DNA of 45,571 bases from an uncultured Ruminococcus sp. (GTDB lineage: Bacteria > Bacillota > Clostridia > Lachnospirales > Lachnospiraceae): NCBI GenBank assembly GCA_946494335.1, contig CAMMBV010000029.1, forward strand, positions 1-45,571, written 5' to 3'. The notes below the pieces were generated by a model. It made no database searches, was not told where the DNA came from, and saw only the letters and a program-made list of their open reading frames with translations. Both the position numbers and the translations under genes were made by a program. Below, in pieces: positions 17,444 through 26,475 of this stretch (position 1 is its first letter; each line of letters begins with the position of its first letter).

Positions 17444-18358
17444 ATGGAAACATGTTATGACGCATCGGTAATTATTCCCACATATAACCGGGAACTGGAG
17501 TTGGGGCTGACGCTCGACGCATTGACAAAGCAGAAAACGGAGTACACGTTTGAAGTTCTGGTGGCGGATGACGGTTCCCATGACCATACGAAAGAGGTTG
17601 CCGCGAAATATCGTGACCAGCTGAATCTCCGATACTTTTACCAGGAAGATCAGGGATACCGATGTACGGCGGCAAGGAATATGGGAATCCGCAATGCCAG
17701 AGGGAAAATCTGCATTTTTATTGACTGTGGAGTGCTTCTCTCTTCGCAGGCTGTACAGAAGCATTTAGAGGTACACCGCCGGGAGAGTGGCGAAAATTGT
17801 CTTGTGCTGGGATATACTTATGCAAATTATCCGTTGAAACCGGAGGAGGCCGGACAGATTCGTCAGTTGGCAGAAAAGCTGGATGTGGATGCGCTGATCC
17901 ACAAAATGCCTGAAATTGGTCAAAAGGATTCAAGAGAGGAAATGTACCAGATGTATGGCGATGAGCTTTCCAAGTGGCCGGCTCCTTGGGCGGTGGTCTA
18001 CGGATGTAATCTGTCAGCCCCCATAGAGTTTGTTAAAAAAATCGGTATGTTTGACGAAAATTTCAATTCTTGGGGTGCCGATGACAATGAATTCGGAATC
18101 CGAGTGTTCTTGGCAGGAGGAAGAACAATCCTAGAACGGCAGGCTTGCTCTATTTATTATCCACATAATTCTGGGAATAAGCAGAACTCAAATCCAAATG
18201 AGTTTGTAAAGCGGCTTCGGGTAAAACAAGAATATATTTATAACAAATTTCATTTGGCTGCTGTAAGGACATGGATGAACGAACCGTTTTTCTTACTGAA
18301 CCAGGTTCTGATAGAGAGAGGAGAGGACGGGAGAAAGGTAGATCTTTATGACCAATGA
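17444..18358 (+). CDS. Family 2 glycosyltransferase
   Basis: This 304-residue GT-A enzyme has VIIPTYNR at the start and VLVADDGSHD. YRCTAARNMGIRNARGK is followed by IFIDCGVL, where the usual DxD is D-C. A C-terminal galactosyltransferase-like acceptor segment reads FDENFNSWGADDNEFGIRVFLAGG. It is expected to be a cytoplasmic enzyme adding a sugar from a nucleotide donor. The start is ATG 17444 after AGAGGTG; an alternative is ATG 17384, which overlaps the upstream stop and would add 20 residues. It overlaps the MATE gene by 11 bases. Its position behind two ABC exporter genes suggests modification of the exported molecule. Confidence 0.75.
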   Translation: METCYDASVIIPTYNRELELGLTLDALTKQKTEYTFEVLVADDGSHDHTKEVAAKYRDQLNLRYFYQEDQGYRCTAARNMGIRNARGKICIFIDCGVLLSSQAVQKHLEVHRRESGENCLVLGYTYANYPLKPEEAGQIRQLAEKLDVDALIHKMPEIGQKDSREEMYQMYGDELSKWPAPWAVVYGCNLSAPIEFVKKIGMFDENFNSWGADDNEFGIRVFLAGGRTILERQACSIYYPHNSGNKQNSNPNEFVKRLRVKQEYIYNKFHLAAVRTWMNEPFFLLNQVLIERGEDGRKVDLYDQ

Positions 18359-19718
18359 CATGACCACCGGCCGCCCGCTGCCGCTGATTCTCAAATTTGC
18401 CGTCCCGCTGACCCTGGGAAATATTCTGCAGCAGCTTTACAATGTGGCGGATTCCGTGGTGGCCGGGCAGTTTATCGGGGTGGACGCCCTGGCGGCCATT
18501 GGAAGCGCGGGGCCGCTGATGTTCATGGTCACCGGATGGCTCAACGGTCTCACCAGCGGATTTGCCATTTTGCTGTCCCAGAGTTTCGGCGCGGGAGAGA
18601 AGCGGGAGCTTCGCCGCTATGCGGCCATGTCGGTGGTGCTCAGTGTGGTGGTGACGCTGGCGGTCACGGCCATCCTGCTGGCGGCCAACCGGACGATTCT
18701 CATATGGATGAATGTGCCGGAGGAGTTGCTGGGGGAGACCTGCCGGTATACGGAGGTGATTTATGCCGGACTGCTGACCACCTGCGCGTACAATGCCCTG
18801 GGATCGGCGCTACGGGCGCTGGGGGACGGCAGGACGCCGCTGTATTTTCTGCTGCTGGCCTCGGTGCTGAATGTGGTGCTGGATATTTTCTTTATCGTAA
18901 GCTTCGACATGGGCGTGGAGGGCTGCGCCTGGGCCACGGTGATCGCCCAGGGATTTTCCGCGGTCTGCTGCCTGGTTTATATCGGAAAACGGTATGAGAT
19001 TCTCCGGCTTTCCCGGGAGGATTTCCGGTATTCCGGAAAGCGGGTCCGGGAGCTTCTGGCGCTGGGGGTTCCCATGGGACTGCAGTTTTCCATCACGGGC
19101 ATCGGCACGGTGATCCTGCAGGGGGCGGTCAATACCTTCGGAGCCGTCTGTATGGCCGGTTATTCTGCCGCCAATAAGCTGCAGAATATTATCTGGGTCA
19201 TCTATTTTTCCCTGACCACGGCGGTGGGGACGTATGTGGGACAGAATATGGGAGCAAAGCGCATGGACCGGATCCGGCAGGGGGTCCGGACGGCCCAGTG
19301 GATGATTCTGGCCTGGAGTGTGGTGGCCATCGCGCTGGTGTACCTGGCGGGCCGGTACATGCTGTGGCTGTTCGTGGATCCCTCCGAGACGGCGGTGATC
19401 GACGCGGCGCAGGTGTTCTTCCGAGTTTCCGGATGGGCGTATCCCTTCCTGGGGAGCCTCTGCCTTTACCGGAATACCATCCAGGGCATGGGAAACGGCT
19501 GGGTTCCCATGCTGGGAGGCGTGGCGGAGCTGCTGGCCCGGTGCCTGGTGGTGTGGATCGTGGCGGACTGGGGAAGTTTCGCCGCCGTCTGCCTGGCGGA
19601 TCCCATTGCCTGGATGGCCTGCCTGATCCCGCTGGTGCCTTATTATCTCTGGTCCATCAGAAAACAAATAAAAAAACAGGAGAAGGAATATGAGCAAACG
19701 CTACACGGAAATGAATGA
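18348..19718 (+). CDS. MATE-family multidrug/sodium efflux protein
   Basis: This 456-residue protein has about twelve membrane helices in two similar halves. It has typical MATE features: PLTLGNILQQLYNVADSVVAGQFIG near the start and the second-half counterpart around GIGTVILQGAVNTFG. It exports drugs, metabolites or cell-wall related compounds in exchange for ions. Base composition is distinctly more GC-rich than in the ABC and glycosyltransferase genes just upstream, although the coding regions overlap by 11 bases. The end overlaps the acetyltransferase gene by 29 bases. Confidence 0.88.
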   Translation: MTNDMTTGRPLPLILKFAVPLTLGNILQQLYNVADSVVAGQFIGVDALAAIGSAGPLMFMVTGWLNGLTSGFAILLSQSFGAGEKRELRRYAAMSVVLSVVVTLAVTAILLAANRTILIWMNVPEELLGETCRYTEVIYAGLLTTCAYNALGSALRALGDGRTPLYFLLLASVLNVVLDIFFIVSFDMGVEGCAWATVIAQGFSAVCCLVYIGKRYEILRLSREDFRYSGKRVRELLALGVPMGLQFSITGIGTVILQGAVNTFGAVCMAGYSAANKLQNIIWVIYFSLTTAVGTYVGQNMGAKRMDRIRQGVRTAQWMILAWSVVAIALVYLAGRYMLWLFVDPSETAVIDAAQVFFRVSGWAYPFLGSLCLYRNTIQGMGNGWVPMLGGVAELLARCLVVWIVADWGSFAAVCLADPIAWMACLIPLVPYYLWSIRKQIKKQEKEYEQTLHGNE

Positions 19719-20325
19719 ACATGAAAAAATGCTGGCGGGCCTGCCCTATCACGCATACCGGGACGGCCTGCCCGAACTGCGGATGGCCTGCAAAATCCGG
19801 CTGCGAAAGTTTAATACCTGCCCGCCGGAAGATCTTGCAGAGCAGGACCGGCTGATCCGGGAAATCCTGGGGAAAGCCGGGAAGAACATTGAATTTTTCC
19901 CGCCGTTTTACTGCGATTACGGAAAAAATATCCAGATCGGCGACAATTTTTTCGCCAGCTATAACTGCACCATGGTGGACTGCGGCCCCATTATCATCGG
20001 AGACGATACCATGATTGCCGCCAACGTGACCATTTCCGCCGCCGGTCATCCCATTCATCCCGAGCCCCGTACGCTGGGGTATGAGTACGGGATCGAGACC
20101 ACCATCGGCAGCCGGGTGTGGATCGGGGCCAACGTGGTGGTGAATCCCGGCGTGCACATCGGGGATGATGTGGTGATCGGTTCCGGCAGCGTGGTGACGA
20201 AAGATATACCCTCCGGGGTGGTGGCCGTGGGAAATCCCTGTCGGATTCTCCGGGAGATCACGGAAGAGGATAAGAACTATTATTTCAAAAAAATTCCGTT
20301 TCCGGAGGGAAGCTATCCGGGCTGA
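19690..20325 (+). CDS. Maltose/galactoside O-acetyltransferase (hexapeptide-repeat)
   Basis: This 211-residue acetyltransferase has an N-terminal Mac domain (about 1-60: EKMLAGLPYHAYRDGLPELR) followed by a left-handed beta-helix of hexapeptide repeats. The catalytic His lies in SAAGHPIHP (about residue 119). Members use acetyl-CoA to acetylate sugars, often non-metabolisable ones for detoxification. Its ATG lies inside the end of the MATE gene after AGGAGAAGG, so the two are coupled. A sugar-acetylation and efflux partnership is plausible but unproven. Confidence 0.88.
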   Translation: MSKRYTEMNEHEKMLAGLPYHAYRDGLPELRMACKIRLRKFNTCPPEDLAEQDRLIREILGKAGKNIEFFPPFYCDYGKNIQIGDNFFASYNCTMVDCGPIIIGDDTMIAANVTISAAGHPIHPEPRTLGYEYGIETTIGSRVWIGANVVVNPGVHIGDDVVIGSGSVVTKDIPSGVVAVGNPCRILREITEEDKNYYFKKIPFPEGSYPG

Positions 20326-20376
20326 CCGGAAGGCGGACAAAACGGAGAGGGAGAAATATGTGAGGGAGGTGACGGT

Positions 20377-22302
20377 ATGGCTGAATTTCACAGAGGAACG
20401 AGGCGTACCCTGTCCATGCGGGAAATACGGCCGGAGGGCTGGCTTGCGCGGCAGTTTCAGATTCAGATGGACGGCATGACGGGAAAATTGTATGAGGGCT
20501 GGGACAGTGTGGGGAGCTATTCCGGCTGGCTGGGCGGCACCGGTGAAAACTGGGAGAGGGGGCCGTATTATCTGGACGGCCTTCTGCCCCTGGCTTATTA
20601 TCTGGGGGACCGAGAGCATTATGAGACGGCCATGCGGTTTGTGGAGTGGGCGCTGGGCAGCGCCATGGAGGACGGGAATTTCGGCCCGGTGACCAGCCGG
20701 GAGGATTACTGGTCCCGGTTTGTGATGCTGAAGGTGCTGGTGCAGTATTTTGAAATCAGCGAAGATCTGCGGGTGTATGACATTTTTGAGGGTTATGTGA
20801 GGTATCTGAATGGGGAGCTTCCCTGCAGACCGCTGACCCAGTGGTCCCGGGCCAGGGCAGGGGATCTGATGTACTGTCTGGGCTGGTATTATGAACAGCG
20901 GCCCTCCGAAGCTATCCTGAAACTGGTGGATCTGCTCCGCAGTCAGGCGCTGGACTGGACGGATCTGTTCGCGGAATTTCCCTTTGTGCGGAGCGCGGGA
21001 TATTACTATGACTGGGAGGATGTGGTCACCCGCCACCAGGGAGAGGAATTTGACAGGGTGATGAATTATCACGCCACCCACATCGTCAACCTGACCATGG
21101 GATTCAAGTACCCTGCGGTGCTGTCCTGGTTTTACGGCGACATGGACTTTGCCGCCAATGCCCGCCAGGGTGTGCGGGCTGCCCAGAAGTATCACGGAGT
21201 GGCCAGCGGGGTGCTGAACGGCGACGAACACATCAGCGGCAACGATCCTTCCCAGGGCGCGGAGCTCTGCTCTGTGGTGGAGTATATGTTCAGCCTGCAG
21301 ATCCTGCTGGAAACCTTTGGGGACAGGGATGCCGCCGACCGGCTGGAACGGCTGGCGTACAATGCCCTTCCGGCCACCATCACCGAGGAGTTCATGGCCC
21401 ACCAGTATCTGCAGCAGGCCAATCAGGTGCTGGTAAACAAGGCCCCCAGAAACTGGTTCAACAACAATGACGAGGCCAACCGGTTCGGACTGGAGCCCCA
21501 TTTCGGCTGCTGTACCGCTAACATGCATCAGGGCTGGCCAAAGTTCCTGAAAAGCCTCTGGTACCGGGAGGGGGAGGACGTGCTGGAAGCCATGGTCTAT
21601 GCGCCTTGCCGGATCGAAACAAAGATAGCCGGGAAACCGGTGCGGATTGTGGAGGAGACGGAGTATCCCTTCAAAAACCGGATCGCCTTCCGGTTTGAGC
21701 AGGAGGAGCCTGTGAAATTCCGGCTTCGCCTCCGCACACCGGGCTGGTGTGAAAATTACCGGCTTCTGATTCACAACGGGGACGACACCGAGGTGCGCCG
21801 GGCCGCGAAAGGAAATATGGAATGGCAGGTGGTGGGCGCCTGTATCGTGCTGGACCGGGAATGGAAAAAGGGCGATGTGGTGGAATTTTTCCCGGAGATG
21901 AAGATCCGTACCACCCGGTGGGCCCGCGGCAGTCTGGCTGTGGAGCGGGGACCGCTGGTTTACGGGCAGGATATCCGGGAACGGTGGGAAAAGGTAAAAG
22001 AGACCGGAATCTTTTCGGACTACGATGTATATCCGGAAAGCCCCTGGAATTACGCCCTGAAATGGCGGGGAGAATTTTCCGTGGAGGAACGGCGGGTGGG
22101 AGAGATTCCTTTCTCCAAAGAGGAGGCGCCCGTGGTTCTCACCGGAAAGGGCCGACGGGTTGACCGGTGGAAAATGAAGGACAACAGCGCCGGGCCGGTG
22201 CCGGAAAGCCCCGTTTCTGACGCGGGGCCGGAAGAGGAAATCCGGCTGCTGCCTTTTGGATGCACGAAGCTGCGGATATCCCAGTTTCCGTGGTACAGAT
22301 AA
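20377..22302 (+). CDS. GH127 beta-L-arabinofuranosidase-family glycosidase (DUF1680)
   Basis: This 641-residue protein has an (alpha/alpha)6 barrel followed by beta-sandwich domains. The zinc and nucleophile residues of GH127 are visible: Glu296-x-Cys298 (in GAELCSVVE) and Cys378-Cys379 (in FGCCTANMHQGWPKF). In characterised members the cysteine cluster holds zinc and one cysteine is the nucleophile. Activity on beta-L-arabinofuranosides of plant cell-wall glycoproteins is the best-known function, but the family is broad. There is no signal peptide, so it acts on imported oligosaccharides. It is followed after 27 bases by the glutaminase-like gene and is very likely in one operon with it. Confidence 0.85.
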   Translation: MAEFHRGTRRTLSMREIRPEGWLARQFQIQMDGMTGKLYEGWDSVGSYSGWLGGTGENWERGPYYLDGLLPLAYYLGDREHYETAMRFVEWALGSAMEDGNFGPVTSREDYWSRFVMLKVLVQYFEISEDLRVYDIFEGYVRYLNGELPCRPLTQWSRARAGDLMYCLGWYYEQRPSEAILKLVDLLRSQALDWTDLFAEFPFVRSAGYYYDWEDVVTRHQGEEFDRVMNYHATHIVNLTMGFKYPAVLSWFYGDMDFAANARQGVRAAQKYHGVASGVLNGDEHISGNDPSQGAELCSVVEYMFSLQILLETFGDRDAADRLERLAYNALPATITEEFMAHQYLQQANQVLVNKAPRNWFNNNDEANRFGLEPHFGCCTANMHQGWPKFLKSLWYREGEDVLEAMVYAPCRIETKIAGKPVRIVEETEYPFKNRIAFRFEQEEPVKFRLRLRTPGWCENYRLLIHNGDDTEVRRAAKGNMEWQVVGACIVLDREWKKGDVVEFFPEMKIRTTRWARGSLAVERGPLVYGQDIRERWEKVKETGIFSDYDVYPESPWNYALKWRGEFSVEERRVGEIPFSKEEAPVVLTGKGRRVDRWKMKDNSAGPVPESPVSDAGPEEEIRLLPFGCTKLRISQFPWYR

Positions 22303-22329
22303 CAAGAAAAAACAGGAGGTAACAAGATT

Positions 22330-24348
22330 ATGGCAAGAGAAACATTTTTACCGAGAGCGATTCCGCTGGTGACGGTGGATCCGTATTTTAACATCTGGTC
22401 CTTTGACGACCACCTTTATGACGATGCGCCCCGCCACTGGACGGGAAAGCGAAATGCCATGACCGGTGTGATCCGGGTGGACGGTGAATGGCTGCGGTTC
22501 ATGGGAAAGCTGGAGCTGAACGCGGAGGATTACTATATGGAGACGAAGGTGATTCCCCAGAAAGAGGTGGAGATCCGCCCCACCAGAACCATTTACCGCT
22601 TTGAAAATCAGCAGGTGGCCCTGACCGTGGAGTTCATGACCCCGCTGCTTCTGAGAGACCTGAAGTTGATGAGCCGTCCGGTCTCCTATATTTCCTATCA
22701 GGTGGAGTCCAGAGACGGCCGGGAGCATGAGGTGCTGGTGTACCTGGATATCACCGCGGAGGCGGCGGTCAACACCAGTGACCAGAGCGTGCTTTTCGGA
22801 AAAGATGAAAGAAGCATTTACTGCGGCCGCGGCGATGAGGGCATGCTGACCAAATCCGGCGATGATATGCGCATCGACTGGGGCTGGCTGCATCTGGCAG
22901 CCCTGGATCATAAATACATCATCCTTTCCACAAAGGGAAAACGCTGGATTTGCCGTCCCAGCTGGTATGAGAACCCACTGGAATTTGACGGTCTGGAAGG
23001 CATCATGGAAAAAGGCATCCGTCTCTGGCATGAAGTGCGGGACGGATATCCGGCGCTGGGATGCTGGAAAATCCATACGGTTTCTCCGGAAAATCCCGCA
23101 AAAGGCATGGTCTGCCTGGCTTACAATGACCTGAAATCCATCCAGTATTTCGGTCAGAATGCGGACGCTTACTGGAAGGTGGACGGCACCACCTTTGAAG
23201 AAGCCCTGGACACTGCCATCCATGATTATCAGGAGATCAATGCCCGGGCCGCCGCCTTCGACGAGGAACTGAAGGCAGAGGCGGAACAGGTCAGCAGGAA
23301 ATACTATGATATCCTGTCGGTGGCCTACCGGGAGAGCATTGCCGCCCACAAGCTGATTTCCGTGGATGGAGAGCTGAAATTCTTCTCCAAAGAGTGCTAC
23401 AGCAACGGCTGCATCGGCACGGTGGACCTCACTTATCCCTCCATGCCGCTGTACCTGAAATACTGCCCGCAGCTGATGGAGGGCATGATGAACCCCATCT
23501 TCCATCTGTCGGATACCGTTCAGTGGCCCTTCCCCTACGCGCCTCACGATGTGGGACAGTATCCGCTGGCCAACGGCCAGTTGTACGGCCTGAATCACCA
23601 CACCCATGTGCTGGATGAGAAATACCAGATGCCGGTGGAGGAGAGCGGTAATATGCTGCTGTGCGTGGCCGCCGTCTGCAAGGCGGAGAATTCCATCGAG
23701 TACGCGGTGAAACACAAAGAGATCCTGACCAGATGGACAGATTACCTGGTATCCGTGGGCTGGAACCCGGAAAATCAGCTGTGCACCGACGATTTCGCGG
23801 GACACCTGGCGCACAACTGCAACCTGTCCATCAAGGGCATCCTGGGTATCGCCGCCTGGGCCAAGCTGCTGGGGCAGATGGGAGAGAAAGAGCAGGAGCA
23901 GAAATACCGGGTCGAGGCGGAAAAACTGGCGCGGGAATGGGAGAAGGCCGCCTTCGACGGCGACCATTACCGGCTCACCTTCGACGGGGAAGGCACCTGG
24001 AGCCTGAAATACAACCTGGTGTGGGATACCCTGCTGGATCTGCATGTATTTGACCGGAAAGTGGCCGAGACGGAAGTGAAATACTATCTGACAAAGATGA
24101 ATCCCTACGGAATCCCGCTGGATTCCCGCTGCGACTATACGAAGAGCGACTGGGAGATGTGGACCACCATGCTCACCGACAACGTGGAATACCGGGATAA
24201 GATCATCGACACCATGTGGGAGGCAGTCTGCGACATGGACCGGAGAGCGCCGTTCCCCGACTGGTATCACACGGAGAAAGCCGTGGCGGAAGGCTTCCAG
24301 AACCGGTCGGTGCAGGGAGCGCTGTTTATCAGGCTGTTGAACTGGTAA
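22330..24348 (+). CDS. Glutaminase-A-like protein (DUF5127/DUF4965/DUF1793)
   Basis: This 672-residue protein is of the type named for fungal glutaminase GtaA. An N-terminal beta-sandwich (about 1-270) is followed by a helical barrel (about 290-672) with HDVGQYPLANGQ and MPVEESGNMLLCVAA, which are typical of the group. Although called glutaminase, the fold is that of glycoside hydrolases, and the neighbouring GH127 gene suggests action on a carbohydrate. AGGAGGT precedes the start. The last 981 coding bases (from residue 347) are repeated almost perfectly at 35966-36946, on the far side of the AT-rich island. This upstream copy is the full-length one, but the DNA after its stop is island DNA. 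Confidence 0.8.
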   Translation: MARETFLPRAIPLVTVDPYFNIWSFDDHLYDDAPRHWTGKRNAMTGVIRVDGEWLRFMGKLELNAEDYYMETKVIPQKEVEIRPTRTIYRFENQQVALTVEFMTPLLLRDLKLMSRPVSYISYQVESRDGREHEVLVYLDITAEAAVNTSDQSVLFGKDERSIYCGRGDEGMLTKSGDDMRIDWGWLHLAALDHKYIILSTKGKRWICRPSWYENPLEFDGLEGIMEKGIRLWHEVRDGYPALGCWKIHTVSPENPAKGMVCLAYNDLKSIQYFGQNADAYWKVDGTTFEEALDTAIHDYQEINARAAAFDEELKAEAEQVSRKYYDILSVAYRESIAAHKLISVDGELKFFSKECYSNGCIGTVDLTYPSMPLYLKYCPQLMEGMMNPIFHLSDTVQWPFPYAPHDVGQYPLANGQLYGLNHHTHVLDEKYQMPVEESGNMLLCVAAVCKAENSIEYAVKHKEILTRWTDYLVSVGWNPENQLCTDDFAGHLAHNCNLSIKGILGIAAWAKLLGQMGEKEQEQKYRVEAEKLAREWEKAAFDGDHYRLTFDGEGTWSLKYNLVWDTLLDLHVFDRKVAETEVKYYLTKMNPYGIPLDSRCDYTKSDWEMWTTMLTDNVEYRDKIIDTMWEAVCDMDRRAPFPDWYHTEKAVAEGFQNRSVQGALFIRLLNW

Positions 24349-24353
24349 AAGGG
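23368..24353. repeat. 986-bp direct repeat, left copy (DR-L)
   Basis: This stretch is repeated in the same direction at 35966-36951, with a constant offset of 12,598 bases and no insertions or deletions. By eye I find one difference, T at 24337 versus C at 36935. Identity stops abruptly at both ends. It covers the 3' half of the glutaminase-like gene plus five bases after the stop. Confidence 0.97.
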
Positions 24354-25265
24354 GAGTGCTATCTGCTTTGAGGAGAATGACAGGGGCTAATTACTACAAG
24401 AATTCAGAATCCGTTATTAAAAATCAATTTGTGAAGGCTTGCTTTGTAAAATGATGGAGAAAAGTGGAAAGTATGAATTTGATATTATGACGAAAGAAAA
24501 ATAAAAACAGAAAGACAATTTTGCGAACCCTGTAAATTGGCTAAGTAATGGGAAGCGCCGACTAAATTCAATATGCTATTTTTAAATGTTCTGAGGGAAA
24601 GGTAAACCATCGGGAGCTCTGTGTGAGGTATGATGGAGGAAAATAACTTGTACAAGCATTGGAATGGATCTATAAACTGTAGTTTTGGCTGAAGTTTTGG
24701 ATTCTGACCGAATAAGAACTGTTCTAAAAAAATAAAGATGGCGTGGCGTTGAATGGCAAACTATATGATGAAGATGGATATTAGACATTTTTTATAATGT
24801 ATATTATGAAGGAGTAATTGGAATATTGCTATATTATGATATGACAGCCAAATATTCTGGGTTGAAATGAAAAAATTGTAAAAAACGGAAATCCCGAGAG
24901 GTTTGCCTTACTAAAAGTAAAATAAGTTGGAATGTCGGAGTGCTTTGAATTTCCTAAATTAACCTTGGGTTATGTGATGGAGAAAACAGTTTTGCACAAG
25001 GTATGGGGCCCCATACCTTTAAAGATAAATAGAAGATAAGTATAAAGAAAGTATATGATGTCTTCAAATATGTATTTTTGAACTTGTCGTTGATAAGTTG
25101 AGACTTTTGGGGGGATACATGAGATATCAAACCAAATGGGAATAGCTGAGATGTTTTGGAAACGAACATATCATTTTATTAAGTATGGAGCTTAGAAAAT
25201 GAGTTTCTGGAGTTTTGGCTCAAAAACTTTTTTGAGGAATATAGTTGAAATGGCGAGGAACAATT
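24354..25265. other. Left end of island, no gene recognised
   Basis: About 900 AT-rich bases with frequent stops in all frames. The short open frames have no ribosome sites or recognisable products. The only strong structure is a 22-bp perfect palindrome at 24998-25019. Decayed coding sequence is possible but I could not identify it. Confidence 0.6.
24998..25019. repeat. 22-bp perfect palindrome with GC core
   Basis: AAGGTATGGGG is followed directly by its reverse complement CCCCATACCTT. The GC-rich centre stands out in AT-rich DNA about 250 bases before the radical SAM gene. It could be a dimer-binding operator or a recombination site. There is no loop, which argues against a terminator. 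Confidence 0.6.
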
Positions 25266-26138
25266 ATGGAAGAATATAATGGCAGGAAAGTACAGTATAT
25301 GTTATGTTCTGATTGCAATGCTAACTGTAAACATTGTTACATTAATTTTCGCGGTAGAAAAGATTCGAAAATTGCTAAGAATGAATTGAATTTATTAAAA
25401 AATAAGTATGATGTTAGATTAAACGGGGCAGAGATATTAGTCAATATGGAATATTTACCTCTTTTTAAAATTGTGCATCAGCATTATATTATGACAAACG
25501 GTATGGCTCTATATATGGATCCTTCAAAAATTACTTTTCTTAAGGAAAATGGGATTAATACAGTATCTCTTTCGTGCCATTTTGGGATACAAAGTAAAAT
25601 TTCTGCTGTAGAAATTGATATAGTACGACAAGTTATTAATATGTGCAATGAGAAAAAAGTGAGAGTGCGTCTACTCACTACACTGTGTAAAGAAAATGTC
25701 AACAATATTGAACAAATCATTGAAACTTCTATAAAACTAGGTGTAGAGGGTATAAAGTTTACAAATTTAATAAAACAAGGAAATGCACTTGAAGATAGTA
25801 GCATTACTCCTCTTGACGAACTAGATATAATAAAAGCACTAGAAAGCATAGAAAAAATACGAAAAAAAATTGATAAAACAACATTATTGATAGAACGTTG
25901 TGGAAGCTTTGGTAGCGGAAAGCTTCCGTCAAATTTTCGATGCATAGCGGGAGACGATCTGGTTGTTATAACACCAGATAATAAAGTATATCCGTGTGTG
26001 TTTCTTATACAAAAAGAATTTCAGATTGGAGAATTCAAAAATGGAAGAATTATTTTAGACAAAAGATGGAAAAATAATGGAAAGTTATGTTTGGCAAAAA
26101 AAATATGTAATGAAGTAAATAAATTAGAAATGTGTTGA
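25266..26138 (+). CDS. Radical SAM protein
   Basis: This 290-residue protein has the cluster-binding motif C17-x3-C21-x2-C24 (DCNANCKHCY) followed by a partial radical SAM barrel. The C-terminal part has more cysteines: RCIAGDD, then VYPCVF, then KLCLAKKIC and a final Cys. This resembles a SPASM-type or twitch extension that may hold one auxiliary cluster. Radical SAM enzymes generate a 5'-deoxyadenosyl radical and often modify peptides or small molecules. No short precursor peptide gene is seen beside it, so a small-molecule substrate is as likely as a peptide. ATG 25266 follows GAGGA. It converges with the tRNA-Met gene on the opposite strand. Confidence 0.85.
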   Translation: MEEYNGRKVQYMLCSDCNANCKHCYINFRGRKDSKIAKNELNLLKNKYDVRLNGAEILVNMEYLPLFKIVHQHYIMTNGMALYMDPSKITFLKENGINTVSLSCHFGIQSKISAVEIDIVRQVINMCNEKKVRVRLLTTLCKENVNNIEQIIETSIKLGVEGIKFTNLIKQGNALEDSSITPLDELDIIKALESIEKIRKKIDKTTLLIERCGSFGSGKLPSNFRCIAGDDLVVITPDNKVYPCVFLIQKEFQIGEFKNGRIILDKRWKNNGKLCLAKKICNEVNKLEMC

Positions 26139-26179
26139 GCGGTGTACGAAAAATCCGAAAATATTTTTAGATATAAAAA

Positions 26180-26253
26180 TAGCGGGAGAGAGATTTGAAC
26201 TCTCGACAACACGGGTATGAACCGTGTGCTCTAGCCATCTGAGCTATCCCGCC
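26180..26253 (-). tRNA. tRNA-Met(CAT), elongator type
   Basis: On the minus strand a complete cloverleaf is visible. The acceptor stem is GGCGGGA with TCCCGCT (one G-U pair), the D stem GCTC/GAGC, the anticodon stem CACGG/CCGTG around loop TTCATAC, and the T stem GAGAG/CTCTC around TTCAAAT. The discriminator is A and CCA is not encoded. A CAT anticodon with G1 paired to U72 fits an elongator tRNA-Met and not the initiator. A tRNA-Ile2 with modified C34 cannot be fully excluded. All stems are intact and a near-consensus promoter precedes it, so it should be functional. Its presence in the same island as a second MetRS is notable. Confidence 0.93.
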
Positions 26254-26261
26254 GTGTTCAT

Positions 26262-26290
26262 AGTATAAACTAGATAATTATAAATGTCAA
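26262..26290 (-). promoter_or_regulatory. Strong promoter of tRNA-Met
   Basis: On the minus strand a consensus TTGACA (26290-26285) and TATACT (26267-26262) are exactly 17 bases apart. Transcription would begin just before the mature tRNA 5' end at 26253. The 26291-26475 stretch beyond it is AT-rich and holds no gene. Confidence 0.85.
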
Positions 26291-26475
26291 GGACAGTTTG
26301 AGGAAAATCATAACAAATATTTTGAAATATTTTGGGAATTCAGCTATAAATCTAAAAAATAATTAGATATCATGCAAAAAATACAGAAAATATATCGAAT
26401 AACAATCTCTAAATCTAAACCGTGTAAAAAGGTAGCTTTTTAGGAAGAGTATTTGAAAGGAGAACAATAATATCA

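Noticed and set aside
24954-25169. 71-residue open frame on the minus strand in the island's left spacer
   Set aside because: No ribosome site, no homology I recognise, and it spans the palindrome; likely chance in AT-rich DNA.
26180-26253. tRNA-Met as the integration site of the island
   Set aside because: The tRNA lies inside the island and is not repeated at its ends; the true borders are the 986-bp repeats.
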